Source: Polytrichum commune
Lineage: Eukaryota; Streptophyta; Polytrichopsida; Polytrichales; Polytrichaceae
Assembly: GCA_950295325.1 (NCBI GenBank)
Contig: OX485809.1
Location: 35,781,081-35,841,080, forward strand
Length of the DNA: 60,000 nt
Direction of reading: 5' to 3'
How positions within the stretch are numbered: position 1 is the stretch's first letter; each line of letters starts with the position of its first letter. Shown here one piece after another: positions 47,396 to 58,511 of this stretch. The translations under genes were made by a program, and so were the position numbers. The notes under the pieces were generated by a model. That model worked only from the letters and a program-made list of their open reading frames with translations. It was not told the DNA's origin and made no database searches.

Positions 47396-50300
47396 GGCAC
47401 TAAAAGGAGGCCTCGGATCCGAGGCCTCATTTTCAAACTAGTTTACATACTCAAAAACAAGCAAAGTGCCTCATTCATACAAGCTATACGTTGATTAAAA
47501 AAACCTCAAGTGGCCTCGGCCGAGAGGCCTCGGATCCGAGGCCTTACACACAAACTAGTTTACATACTCAAAACCAACCAAAGTGCCTCTTCCGTACACT
47601 TGTTTTGGAACACATAAAAGAGGCCTCGGATCCAAGGCCTCATTCACAAACTAGTTTACATACTCAAAACAAACCAAAGTGCCTCATCCGTACACATGTT
47701 TTGGAACACATAAAAGACGCCTCGGATCCGAGGCCTCATTCACAAACTAGTTTACATACTCAAAACAAACCAAAGTGCCTCTTCCGTACACTTGTTTTGG
47801 AACACATAAAAGAGGCCTCGGATCCGAGGCCTCATTCACAAACTAGTTTACATACTCAAAACAAACCAAAGTGCCTCATCCGTACACATGTTTTGGAACA
47901 CATAAAAGAGGCCTCGGATCCGAGGCCTTATTCACAAACTAGTTTACATACTCAAAACCAACCAAAGTGCCTCTTCCGTACATTTGTTTTGGAACACATA
48001 AAAGAGGCCTCGGATCCGAGGCCTCATTCACAAACTAGTTTACATCCTCAAAAACAAGCAAAGTGCCTCATTCATACAAGTTATACTTTGAATCAAAAAA
48101 CCTCAAGTGGCCTCGGCCGAGAGGCCTCGGATCCGAGGCCTCACACACAAACTAGTTTACATACTCAGAACCAACCAAAATGCCTCATAAAGACATGCCT
48201 AACCAAGTTACTTGTTACATGGCCCACGGGCGTTCACCCGTGGGGCACAAGGCAGAGAGCAAGGAATCAAAAATGGAAGAAAGTTGACATTCCATTAGTT
48301 TGAGAAATCAAGAACCTCAACTCTCTCAAAACCCTACCTCTCACATACTCAAACTTACACAAATATGAGGCCTCGGATCCGAGGCCTCTTCCCCTAGCTC
48401 CTTCTTATGCACTACACAAAACAAGACAAGGCCGAGAGCAATTGATGTGCACATAACATTTTGATTTTTCAAGCACAAACCTACCCACAAATAAGAGGCC
48501 TCGGATCCGAGGCCTCTTCCTATGGCTCCCACTTATGCACTACACAATAGAAGAAATGGCCGAGAGCAAGGAATCAAGAAAGCAAGAAAGTCGACATTCC
48601 ATTAGTTTGAGAAATCAAGAACCTCGCCTCTCTCAAAACCCTACCTTTCACATATTCAAACTTACACAAATATGAGGCCTCGGATCCGAGGCCTCTTCCC
48701 CTAGCTCGTTCTTGTGCACTACACAAAACGAGCCAAGGCCGAGAGCAATTGATGTGCACATAACATTTTGATTTTTCAAGCACAAACCTACCCACAAATA
48801 AGAGGCCTCGGATCCGAGGCCTCTTCCTATGGCTCCCACTTATGCACTACACAATAGAAGAAATGGCCGAGAGCAAGGCATCAAGAAAGCAAGAAAGTTG
48901 ACATTCCATTAGTTTGAGAAATCAAGAACCTCACCTCTCTCAAAACCCTACCTCTCACATATTCAAACTTACACAAATATGAGGCCTCGGATCCGAGGCC
49001 TCTTCCCCTAGCTCCTTCTTATGCACTACACAAAACAAGACAAGGCCGAGAGCAATTGATGTGCACATAACATTTTGATTTTTCAAGCACAAACCTACCC
49101 ACAAATAAAAGGCCTCGGATCCGAGGCCTCTTCCTATGGCTCCCACTTATGCACTACACAATAGAAGAAACGGCCGAGAGCAAGAAATCAAGAAAGCAAG
49201 AAAGTTGACATTCCATTAGTTTGAGAAATCAAGAACCTCGCCTCTCTCAAAACCCTACCTTTCACATACTCAAACTTACACAAATAAGCGGCCTCGGATC
49301 CGAGGCCTCTTCCCCTAGCTCGTTCTTGTGCACTACACAAAACGAGCCAAGGCCGAGAGCAATTGATGTGCACATAACATTTTGATTTTTCAAGCACAAA
49401 CCTACCCACAAATAAGAGGCCTCGGATCCGAGGCCTCTTCCTATGGCTCCCACTTATGCACTACACAATAGAAGAAATGGCCGAGAGCAAGGCATCAAGA
49501 AAGCAAGAAAGTTGACATTCCATTAGTTTGAGAAATCAAGAACCTCACCTCTCTCAAAACCCTACCTCTCACATATTCAAACTTACACAAATATGAGGCC
49601 TCGGATCCGAGGCCTCTTCCCCTAGCTCCTTCTTATGCACTACACAAAACAAGACAAGGCCGAGAGCAATTGATGTGCACATAACATTTTGATTTTTCAA
49701 GCACAAACCTACCCACAAATAAAAGGCCTCGGATCCGAGGCCTCTTCCTATGGCTCCCACTTATGCACTACACAATAGAAGAAATGGCCGAGAGCAAGGA
49801 ATCAAGAAAGCAAGAAAGTCGACATTCCATTAGTTTGAGAAATCAAGAACCTCGCCTCTCTCAAAACCCTACCTTTCACATATTCAAACTTACACAAATA
49901 TGAGGCCTCGGATCCGAGGCCTCTTCCCCTAGCTCGTTCTTGTGCACTACACAAAACGAGCCAAGGCCGAGAGCAATTGATGTGCACATAACATTTTGAT
50001 TTTTCAAGCACAAACCTACCCACAAATAAGAGGCCTCGGATCCGAGGCCTCTTCCTATGGCTCCCACTTATGCACTACACAATAGAAGAAACGGCCGAGA
50101 GCAAGAAATCAAGAAAGCAAGAAAGTTGACATTCCATTAGTTTGAGAAATCAAGAACCTCGCCTCTCTCAAAACCCTACCTTTCACATACTCAAACTTAC
50201 ACAAATAAGCGGCCTCGGATCCGAGGCCTCTTCCCCTAGCTCGTTCTTGTGCACTACACAAAACGAGCCAAGGCCGAGAGCAATTGATGTGCACATAACA

Positions 50301-51684
50301 TTTTGATTTTTCAAGCACAAACCTACCCACAAATAAGAGGCCTCGGATCCGAGGCCTCTTCCTATGGCTCCCACTTATGCACTACACAATAGAAGAAATG
50401 GCCGAGAGCAAGGCATCAAGAAAGCAAGAAAGTTGACATTCCATTAGTTTGAGAAATCAAGAACCTCACCTCTCTCAAAACCCTACCTCTCACATATTCA
50501 AACTTACACAAATATGAGGCCTCGGATCCGAGGCCTCTTCCCCTAGCTCGTTCTTGTGCACTACACAAAACGAGCCAAGGCCGAGAGCAATTGATGTGCA
50601 CATAACATTTTGATTTTTCAAGCACAAACCTACCCACAAATAAGAGGCCTCGGATCCGAGGCCTCTTCCTATGGCTCCCACTTATGCACTACACAATAGA
50701 AGAAATGGCCGAGAGCAAGGCATCAAGAAAGCAAGAAAGTTGACATTCCATTAGTTTGAGAAATCAAGAACCTCACCTCTCTCAAAACCCTACCTCTCAC
50801 ATATTCAAACTTACACAAATATGAGGCCTCGGATCCGAGGCCTCTTCCCCTAGCTCCTTCTTATGCACTACACAAAACAAGACAAGGCCGAGAGCAATTG
50901 ATGTGCACATAACATTTTGATTTTTCAAGCACAAACCTACCCACAAATAAAAGGCCTCGGATCCGAGGCCTCTTCCTATGGCTCCCACTTATGCACTACA
51001 CAATAGAAGAAATGGCCGAGAGCAAGGCATCAAGAAAGCAAGAAAGTTGACATTCCATTAGGTTGAGAAATCAAGAACCTCGCCTCTCTCAAAACCCTAC
51101 CTTTCACATATTCAAACTTACACAAATATGAGGCCTAGGATCCGAGGCCTCTTGCCCTAGCTCGTTCTTGTGCACTTCACAAAACGAGCCAAGGCCAAGA
51201 GCAATTGATGTGGACATAACATTTTGATTTTTCAAGCACAAACCTACCCACAAATAAGAGGCCTCGGATCCGAGGCCTCTTCCTATGGCTCCCACTTATA
51301 CACTACACAATAGAAGAAATGGCCGAGAGCAAGGAATCAAGAAAGCAAGAAAGTCGACATTCCATTAGTTTGAGAAATCAAGAACCTCGCCTCTCTCAAA
51401 ACCCTACCTGTCACATATTCAAACTTACACAAATATGAGGCCTCGGATCCGAGGCCTCTTCCCCCAGCTCATTCTTGTGCACTACACAAAATGAGACAAG
51501 GCCGAGAGCAACATGATGTGCACATAACCTTTTGATTTTTCAAGCACAAACATACCTTTCCTGACATGTTCCTAAACCCAAATCAGGACAAGGTCGAAAG
51601 CAAGTCAAGCTGATATTCCAAATACTATGAGAAATCAAGGTGATTGAAATTAAGCAAAAACGTTGGCGAACATACCTTGGCCGA

Positions 51685-52649
51685 GATCCCGACACCTTAC
51701 CAGAATTTGGAGTATGCCCTCCACTGAAGCCCCTATATTGGCGCCACTATCTTCCGAGGTCCCGTCCTCTGTCGGCGTTATTGGAGTGCTTCTCGAATCT
51801 CCGAGGTTTACTTGCGCCATTCCTCTCCCGCGGCCACGCCCTCGCCTTGATGTTTGTTGTGTTCCGCCCGCCTTGCTTCGCTGAAATCTTGAAGCAGGGG
51901 TCATAACATCCACACTTAGGGTTTCTGCGCATGGGTCTCCTCCTTCAGCTCTTTCGCGGCCTCCCAACAAATTTGATTTCAGATCTTCCTTTGCCGCTTT
52001 CCTCTTGGACGCCTTCATTTTTTCTCTTGCTTGAATCGTTGGTTGTCCCGACATCGGTTCTCGCTCTTGTAACGCCTTCTCAATTTGTTGTGCTACCTCC
52101 TTGTTGTCTTCTTCGTAGATATTTCCACTATCTCCACTCCCCCCTTCTTCCTATATTTAAGATAAAACAATGTTTATAACAATGATGACAAACCATAATA
52201 TCTAAAAGAAAAGTTGTTTCACAGTTGAATATGTTCTACCATTTTTATTATGTGCTCAAACAACTGAATATATGGAGAACCCGAAGAATACGTACGACAC
52301 TTGTAGAGTTTGTCTCTTTGCGTGAGTCCTCTTGGATGTTGTCGTTTTCCAACTCCTCCACTTCTGCCATTGGTTGCGTTTTACTTCCGTCCGCCTCTTC
52401 TACAATCGGTGATAAATGAAAAGGCCGAATCCCACAGTCTAGCCTCCACGAAGGTTTCCGCAGGTCCTTTATGCTTTGGCTCAAATCCTCGGGCGTCCCA
52501 CGGCCCTCGATTGGCGCTTTCCTTGCCTGTGACTTTTGTGTCCTCACTGTCTTTCTCTTCTTATCAGTGTAATGTGTAGACGATCGCCTCCTCTTCTTTT
52601 TCTTAGATGGTTCCGTTGTCGGAGGTTGTGAATTGCCTATTTCCTTCAT
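51685..52649 (-). CDS. 5' exons of an unrecognised nuclear-type protein
   Basis: Exon 1 starts at ATG 52,649 and runs to a GTACGT-type donor near 52,295. It has a strong basic stretch (SKKKKRRRSS, TDKKRKTVR) of nuclear-localisation type and an acidic end. Exon 2 (about 52,153 to 51,685) follows an AAATATAG acceptor; it begins EEGGSGDSGN, includes EREKMKASKRKA-like charged helix and RRGRGRGRG, and ends at a GTATGT donor. Both exons are hydrophilic and look disordered. The next minus-strand coding sequence is copy C at 44,594, beyond the palindrome array. Whether these exons belong to copy C through a 7-kb intron is unknown. No function is assigned. Confidence 0.55.
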
Positions 52650-52968
52650 GTGTTCAACCCTCCCGCAATTCAGACCTATTCGCTCTATTTCCTTTCCACA
52701 ACCTCACCACAGCAAACTCACACATTGGAAAGAAAGTGAGCAATCGCATTCTTCTCAGTATATAATTGCAATACCTCCCGATGGGAGGCGCGCTTTACTA
52801 TCTGACAACCATCTTTGTAATTAGGGGTATCTTTTTTTAGGATGCCTGACAGTTTTGTCTCCTTCCTGATATTCATGCGTATTTGTTTATAACTTCATCG
52901 TCATCACCATTCTCCTTCTCTATGCATCTTTGCATCTTTGTTCCTTCACGTTTGCTTTCTCTGCCTTC

Positions 52969-55900
52969 ATGGCTTCCACCTCAATTCTTCCTCCCGTCTC
53001 TGAGATGGCCGAACTTCGTTCACATGGCATCAGGGTCCCTATTATATTCCCCATTGGTGCACAAGGTATTGTTGTTGTCTCGGAGCTTCATCTTAGCATT
53101 AGGTTCTCTTTGAAAGCTAGTACAATATGGGTAGAGCGTGAGATCTACCATCCTGATACTGGATTGCTCGTTCATACCTTCCATGAGACCTCCAAGGTAA
53201 CTGACAATGGCAATGTAGTGTGGGAGCTTGGCGCGGGAAAGTATAGGGTTTGTGGCTGGCCAGATTCTCAGATGGGAGTGTCAACAGAAATCCTTCCTCC
53301 TCTTCGATCATCCACTGTTGCCTTTAGCACACCCCCGGTAATAAGCGTCAAGACCGAGCCTGGTGTAGACAACGTTATAGACTTGTCTGATTCTTCGAGT
53401 GAAGATGTACCAGTGCATAAGGCTGTTGTCCATGATTCCCCTCATTTGTTTCCCTTTGCATCCTACGTAACGCCTTCTCCATCTAGCTCTGTCCCTTCAA
53501 CTACTTCGGTCCCTACGTCTAAACCTCCTCAAACTATTGTTCAATGTCTTCGTCGTCTTGGCTCTATGCCCGGTAGTAAGAACGTCCTCAAGAAAATAGA
53601 TTACGATAAAATCAAAATCCAAGAAGTTAATCACCTTCCCCCTCGTTTCGATGGCACCCAGTTATTTGTCCTCCCTGCAGCAGAAGTCTCTTCATCTCAA
53701 ACCAGGGCCAAGTCGTTGGACGGCATGGACAAGCAATATGATGGCCATGTTTGGACTAATTAAGACTCAAACCACCAACATTACAAACGACGTTGGCCTT
53801 GCATTTCGTTCCTCTACCTGTGTTGGCCATCTCCAATGCCAAAACCCGAGTTGTGATTACCTTCAACGCGCCCATCGTACCTCTAAGGTCAATGACACAG
53901 AATTTGAAGGTTTCACTAAAGATCCTTTCCCTCTCTCTAGCATTGTGCCATCCGGATCTACTCTTGTTTGCAGGATTTGTAAAGAGCCTCCCAAATGCAT
54001 TGCACTATGCGAGGCCAAAATCTTCTACGTCCATGGGAAGGAGTCATCCCAAAGAGCCTGCATTCATCTCGGTTCTCATCAACATCCAGTGAAGGTTGGA
54101 GACTGCAGAGACAGTCGGAAGCGTATCAATGCACTTCTTGAGGAGCACGTTGAACGTACGCCTCAAGCCACCCACAGCAAGATCGTCCTTGAAGCTAGCA
54201 AGGACATTGTTGGTGAGTTTCTCCTTTCTGGCGATAATGACACACACCGTCTCTTCTCTTTAAAATAGCTTGAACCTGTTTTTGAGAGTTGTAGAGAGTT
54301 GAATTCCCCAAACCTTTGCTCTAAGGTTACCTCTTTCAAATATTTGTGGAGGTTTGGTGTTATGGATGGCATCGCGAAGCTCCGAGGCGTTAGCAATTGG
54401 GCCTACGTCCAACGGAACCAATTCCCAGGACAAGGTGACGATACAGACAAGGTGTTCGTCTTTAAGATGTCGGAGGTTGGTCCTGGAAGTGGAGTGGATT
54501 TGGTTCGTCGGATGCAACCGGGTGGGGACCTGGAGAACGTGTGGATGATGTCCGATCACGTGAAGCGGGTCAAAGGGTGGACCACCATGGCCGCTCATGT
54601 GTACGATGGGACTTATCAACGGGTCATGACCATTTCATGTTGTGATTTCCAATCCGAGGATAAGGATGCCCAAGTTCTCTTCTGGCAGAACCTCAACCAC
54701 GTCATGGCCCGACACGGTATCCCACATCCAAACTTTATAGGCTTCATGGCGGACAGTGCCCAAGCCAATTGGAACGCTGTTCGCATTGTGTATGGTTCAG
54801 GGGATCCCAAAGTTCCAATGGAAGGTCGTGAGCGCACTTGTTTTTTCCATTGGAAACAATCGCTCGAAAAACATACGAAATCGTATATAAAGCATGAGTT
54901 ACAAGACCAACATAGACATCTTTGCCTTCAATATCGAAATGCGTCATCTATGGAAGAGGCTGAGACTAGGTACCTAGCTATCAAGGCTTGGTGGGCGTCA
55001 TCGAATTGTACAAGTGAGGACGGTCTCAAGCATCTTCAGCTCTGGCTTGCTTTTTGGCACTTCCGCTACCTTCAATGGGGTGGTTTCATGGAACTGGTAC
55101 ATCTCCTTTATAATTCATTATTGGTTTTTCTTGGATTCGATTTCCTCTCTCTGTACATTTATATTAATACTTGATTTCTCCAATCAGGAAAAGGTTTTAA
55201 CCCAAGACCAATTGGCCGAGATGCCGTCGTGCAATCTTGCGGAGTCCGTCCACAACAAGTGGCTTCAAGCCTCCGGCAACAAGGGTGGAGATCTATACGT
55301 GGCTACGGTTGACGACTACATTCGCGCCTTCTTACAAGTTGTTGCATACTACCAGTTCCTTAAAGGTGGAATTGGCGAAGATGGTCCAAGCAAAGAAGAA
55401 CTAAAGCTCAGGGGTGCTCAACGTCGAGCTCAGCGTACTGGCGACCCCACAGTGTTGCAGAAGGTCTTGCTTGACATGTCCGGTGGGGAAGAATTTTGCA
55501 CTCGCGATCCACACCTTGAGGGCGCCGAGGTGTTTGGATCACAGAAGCGAAGACCAGACACTCCAATTGGTGATGATGGCGAGACCCACCGCCCCGATAC
55601 CGTGAACTTCTCTCGCCCTCCCCCCGGTAAGCGTGTCACTCGATCTCAACCAGAAACACTACCCACTATCATTGAGGAGTCCTCCCCCTCTGTACAAGAG
55701 GTTCAAGTGCCTTCACCTGCAGGACTTGGTTTCCAGCGTGTCACTGCCGTGCAAGAAACCAAAGTAGATGTCTCTCTTTGGCATATTGCCCGCATACCCT
55801 ATACATCTGGGAAGTCTTGTTGGGCTAATCATGCGGGCACGAAGAAGAAGTGCACCGCAAGAATCGTCACTAATAATAAGAGCGTCCCTGCGCCGACCTA

Positions 55901-56414
55901 CACCGGTATGTGGCATCATTACAAACTCCAATCTATGAAGCGCACGGACTTTGTTTTTTGCCCAGACGACATTGAGCGTTGCGTGAAGGGCCCTCGTCGG
56001 AAATGGGTCATGCAGTTCTCTGCTGATGACCAGAAGCCTCCTATTCCCCCAATCTGGCCCGTGAAGATTGGTACCAACCTCACCCGCTCGGAGATCTTCG
56101 CCCTTGAGAACGCAGGTTTTCAACTCCCACCAAAGGAGCGCATCACACCGACTCAACTCTTCACCAACTCTGCTCCCCCGCTGGATATGTCTGGAATCCG
56201 TGTTCCAGAAAACCCCGACATGATCCCTCCGACAAGATTGTCCAAGCTTGTTCGGCGATCCAGCAGCGCACCTTCGGCAAAGCAGAGGCAGATGGTGGCC
56301 TCTGCTGAAGCTATGCATGGTACCGTTATGAAGTTAACTATGATCCCTCAACCGGGATTTGGTTGCATTATCACACTGCAGTCCAAATCAGAACCCCAAC
56401 CACCGATCTACTAA
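52969..56414 (+). pseudogene. MULE-like transposase with zinc-finger region and SUMO-type motifs, frameshifted
   Basis: ATG at 52,969. The N-terminal region has VKTEP (sumoylation-type) and VIDLSDSSSED (SUMO-interacting type). Next is a Cys/His-rich region (TCVGHLQCQNPSC, CRICKEPPKC, CIHLGSHQHPV) resembling the WRKY-GCM1/FLYWCH-type DNA-binding domains of MULE transposases. The transposase core follows: VYDGTYQRVMTI (first D), GFMADSAQANW (second D), TCFFHW (CxxH motif) and, after an intron (GT at 55,098; CAATCAG acceptor near 55,190), CNLAESVHNKW (E). The C-terminal part has a CWANHAGTKKKC cluster. It is broken by a one-base insertion near 53,760 and an in-frame TAG at 54,266. The family is clear; this copy is probably inactive as it stands. 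It is divergent to the exons at 52,649. Confidence 0.82.
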
Positions 56415-56806
56415 GTGATAGTCAGTTCTCTTCCAGAGTGCAACTGCGCATACTTCTTGGATATGATTTCCAAGTTCAGCCGCAAATGAAATTCTTATCT
56501 GAATTGTAAGCATTTGTATTACATTTTCATCAAGGTTTCTAATTTGGATGCGGAAGTGAATTTGTTCATTTACGCCCCGACATTTAGCTTCAACGAAGTC
56601 AAACTCATCCTCGAAGGGGGTCTTTTGACAAAGTCTATTTCTTAGGATTTATCTCAGCCTAGCAGTACTTTGGGCTATGATATATGTATTCATTTCTGGA
56701 CCTCTTATGAAGCAATAATTGATTGATATAATAAAGGTATAATCTCAATGATTATTTTTATTTGCTTCAAAATTTTGTATTACAATGCTTCCTATGTCTA
56801 TCAACT
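56415..56806. other. Intergenic stretch after the transposase gene
   Basis: AT-rich DNA of about 390 bp. No gene or terminal inverted repeat could be identified by eye. Confidence 0.5.
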
Positions 56807-57316
56807 TTATTTCCGTTTTGCATACTTCTTAGATGATTGCGAGGGAGGTGGACCCGGTCGAAGCAAATCCATATAAGAAATTGTCTTATCTCTCTTTCGA
56901 TCTTTCAGCGGAAGATGATGCGGCGTCATTCCTCTCATCCGTTCGCGAAATGAAAGAGACTTCGAAGATTCCCCTTCCACCTTCACCTCCTCCTCCGTTT
57001 CGTTCGATTTGTCTTCATCCAAATCAGCATCCTTCTCCGGCACATCTTCCTGCATTTTTTCTTTTTTCTCATATTGTTTTTGCTCCTCCCGCACCCTCCA
57101 CCTCCATGTTTGTGTAGACTGCGAAAATGGAGTCAGCTCGTAGTCATCACTACTTCGATTTCTAGCAGCATACTCAAATTCCGGCGATGGATTAAAAGGA
57201 ATATGAGGATCTCCTAAACTTCTAACTTCCTTCTCCCATCTTAATCCAGCAAGCATGTCTCTCTCATCTCCCATTCTGTGCAACTGTATATACAATGATG
57301 TTGGGTATGAGTCCAA
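56807..57316 (-). CDS. Unrecognised coding exon, charged protein
   Basis: A 169-codon frame; a possible true exon start is after the TATACAG acceptor at about 57,285 (LHRMGDERDMLAGLRWEKEV). It contains a W/R segment (TQTWRWRVREEQKQ), a long E/K-rich stretch of coiled-coil type and a basic end (SSKKYAKRK). I do not recognise the family. It lies between the transposase gene and another minus-strand frame at 57,736, but I could not join the two in frame. Confidence 0.4.
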   Translation of the reverse strand: MDSYPTSLYIQLHRMGDERDMLAGLRWEKEVRSLGDPHIPFNPSPEFEYAARNRSSDDYELTPFSQSTQTWRWRVREEQKQYEKKEKMQEDVPEKDADLDEDKSNETEEEVKVEGESSKSLSFRERMRGMTPHHLPLKDRKRDKTISYMDLLRPGPPPSQSSKKYAKRK

Positions 57317-57735
57317 TTTATAATCTATTCGGCCACAAACGATAATTGCTAAAGTCCAAGCTATAGAATAGACTCACATATAAGACAAAGAGAAAAGTGA
57401 TGAATAAAAACCAAGCAAGTTTATTATTTTGATTCCTTTGTATTTTGATTGGCTCATTCTTCAATTATACCAATTTCAAAAAATCCATTTTCATTGATTT
57501 TTTCTTGTAGTCATCCTTGGTTTTAATAATTCAACCACCTCACAGTTTCCAAACTTAATGAGACCATTTCAAATTCAGGGTTTTTATTTTATTTTATGAC
57601 CTATATATCCCACGGAAATAGGTCCAATTTTTTATTATTATTTTCAGATTCTGGAATATTCTTGATATATTCTTGGTTATTTTGAAATATCCTAATTTTA
57701 GTCTGACAAGTTTACTATTTTTATTTCCTCTACGC
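57317..57735. other. AT-rich non-coding stretch
   Basis: About 420 bp of T-rich DNA with no recognised coding or repeat sequence. It may be an intron between the two minus-strand frames on either side. Confidence 0.4.
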
Positions 57736-58485
57736 TCACATACAAGTGTCGTCCGGCTTCGGCATACGCAACTCAGGAGAGACTGGCTCGTCAGTCATCA
57801 CAGATGACTCTCTGGCCCTCTTGGACGGAGTTGTTTGCCGGCTCCCTGAGGGCGTAGGAGGAGCGCTATCCGCCGGTGTCTTAGATGGAGTGGTTCGTCT
57901 TGAGTCAGCCAGTACTGGTCGCGGCTTCCTCACCGATTGGGGCCTTGACGACCTTGCACCTTCCTCAGCTGGTGCTTTCCGCCTCACTAGTTGCTGAGAT
58001 TTGGACTTGGTCTGCAGGGTCTTGTTCAGCACGCCGATCGCATGTTTCAGTTTTGTAAACCGGCTCGACACCTTTGTGTTCGATATACTTCCGTCGATGA
58101 ATATTGACTCCGGTTTGATGACGTCTGGATCCACACACGTCTCCTTTGCATATATAGCGTCAAAGGGTTCGGAGAACTGGTGCATGAACATATGGGTGTT
58201 CTGCACAGCGGTGTTCTCGAGGACGACATCCATGTAGTCTCCAAGAGCTTGAACCGATGCCACCTCCCACCCCGTAAGAGTGGCCCATGTATGCTTCTCT
58301 ACGGTCCCAACTTTCACAACAAATATCATTTTATAGAGTGATGCTTTCACCACTTGAATAGACCAGGCTATGACAAGCCCGTCCTTAGGGACATAGGAGT
58401 CATCTTGTGGTGTTTCGTGTTCTTGCCATAACATGTCTGGCGCAAGCATGAACCACCTTTCTCGAGGTCTTTTCTTTGGGACCAT
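57736..58485 (-). CDS. Unrecognised protein with basic, S/P/T-rich C-terminus
   Basis: ATG at 58,485 (MVPKKRPRERWFMLAPDMLW) opens about 249 codons. The first 140 residues look globular (VIAWSIQVVKASLYKMIFVV, HTWATLTGWEVASVQALGDY). The rest is rich in R, K, S, P and T with repeated TTPSK motifs, typical of a disordered nuclear tail. The ATG directly follows a CAG, so the true start may be further upstream. Near the stop there is a GTGAGC donor, so splicing onward is possible. No family is recognised. A palindrome array begins 27 bp upstream of this ATG. Confidence 0.5.
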   Translation of the reverse strand: MVPKKRPRERWFMLAPDMLWQEHETPQDDSYVPKDGLVIAWSIQVVKASLYKMIFVVKVGTVEKHTWATLTGWEVASVQALGDYMDVVLENTAVQNTHMFMHQFSEPFDAIYAKETCVDPDVIKPESIFIDGSISNTKVSSRFTKLKHAIGVLNKTLQTKSKSQQLVRRKAPAEEGARSSRPQSVRKPRPVLADSRRTTPSKTPADSAPPTPSGSRQTTPSKRARESSVMTDEPVSPELRMPKPDDTCM

Positions 58486-58511
58486 CTGCACGACAAGAAG
58501 AAAGAATGTTA

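Larger units (their letters stand above)
44767..51458. repeat. Palindrome array, family 3 (GAGGCCTCGGA arms), about 44 copies
   Basis: A perfect 22-bp palindrome (arm GAGGCCTCGGA followed by its reverse complement, with GGATCC at the centre) recurs about 44 times; a few copies carry one substitution. Three sub-arrays have unrelated spacers. At 44,767-46,604 spacing is mostly 125-130 bp. At 46,921-48,141 it is mostly 90-117 bp. At 48,366-51,458 pairs of palindromes form a 307-bp higher-order unit repeated ten times. Most spacers also carry a lone GGCCGAGAG. The many short minus-strand open frames (GLGSEAS..) are by-products. Confidence 0.97.

Noticed and set aside
48341-51295. Many minus-strand frames of 60-73 codons containing GLGSEAS
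   Set aside because: They repeat every 307 bp with the DNA repeat and have no features other than the translated palindrome.
44767-51458. CRISPR array (palindromic repeats with regular spacing)
   Set aside because: Spacers are themselves repeated rather than unique, the periods are far too long, the context is a plant nuclear genome, and there are no cas genes.
51685-52649. Definite 5' exons of ParB-methyltransferase copy C across a 7-kb intron
   Set aside because: Position and strand allow it, but copy C has its own good ATG and first exon at 44,594; no frame or splice evidence links them.
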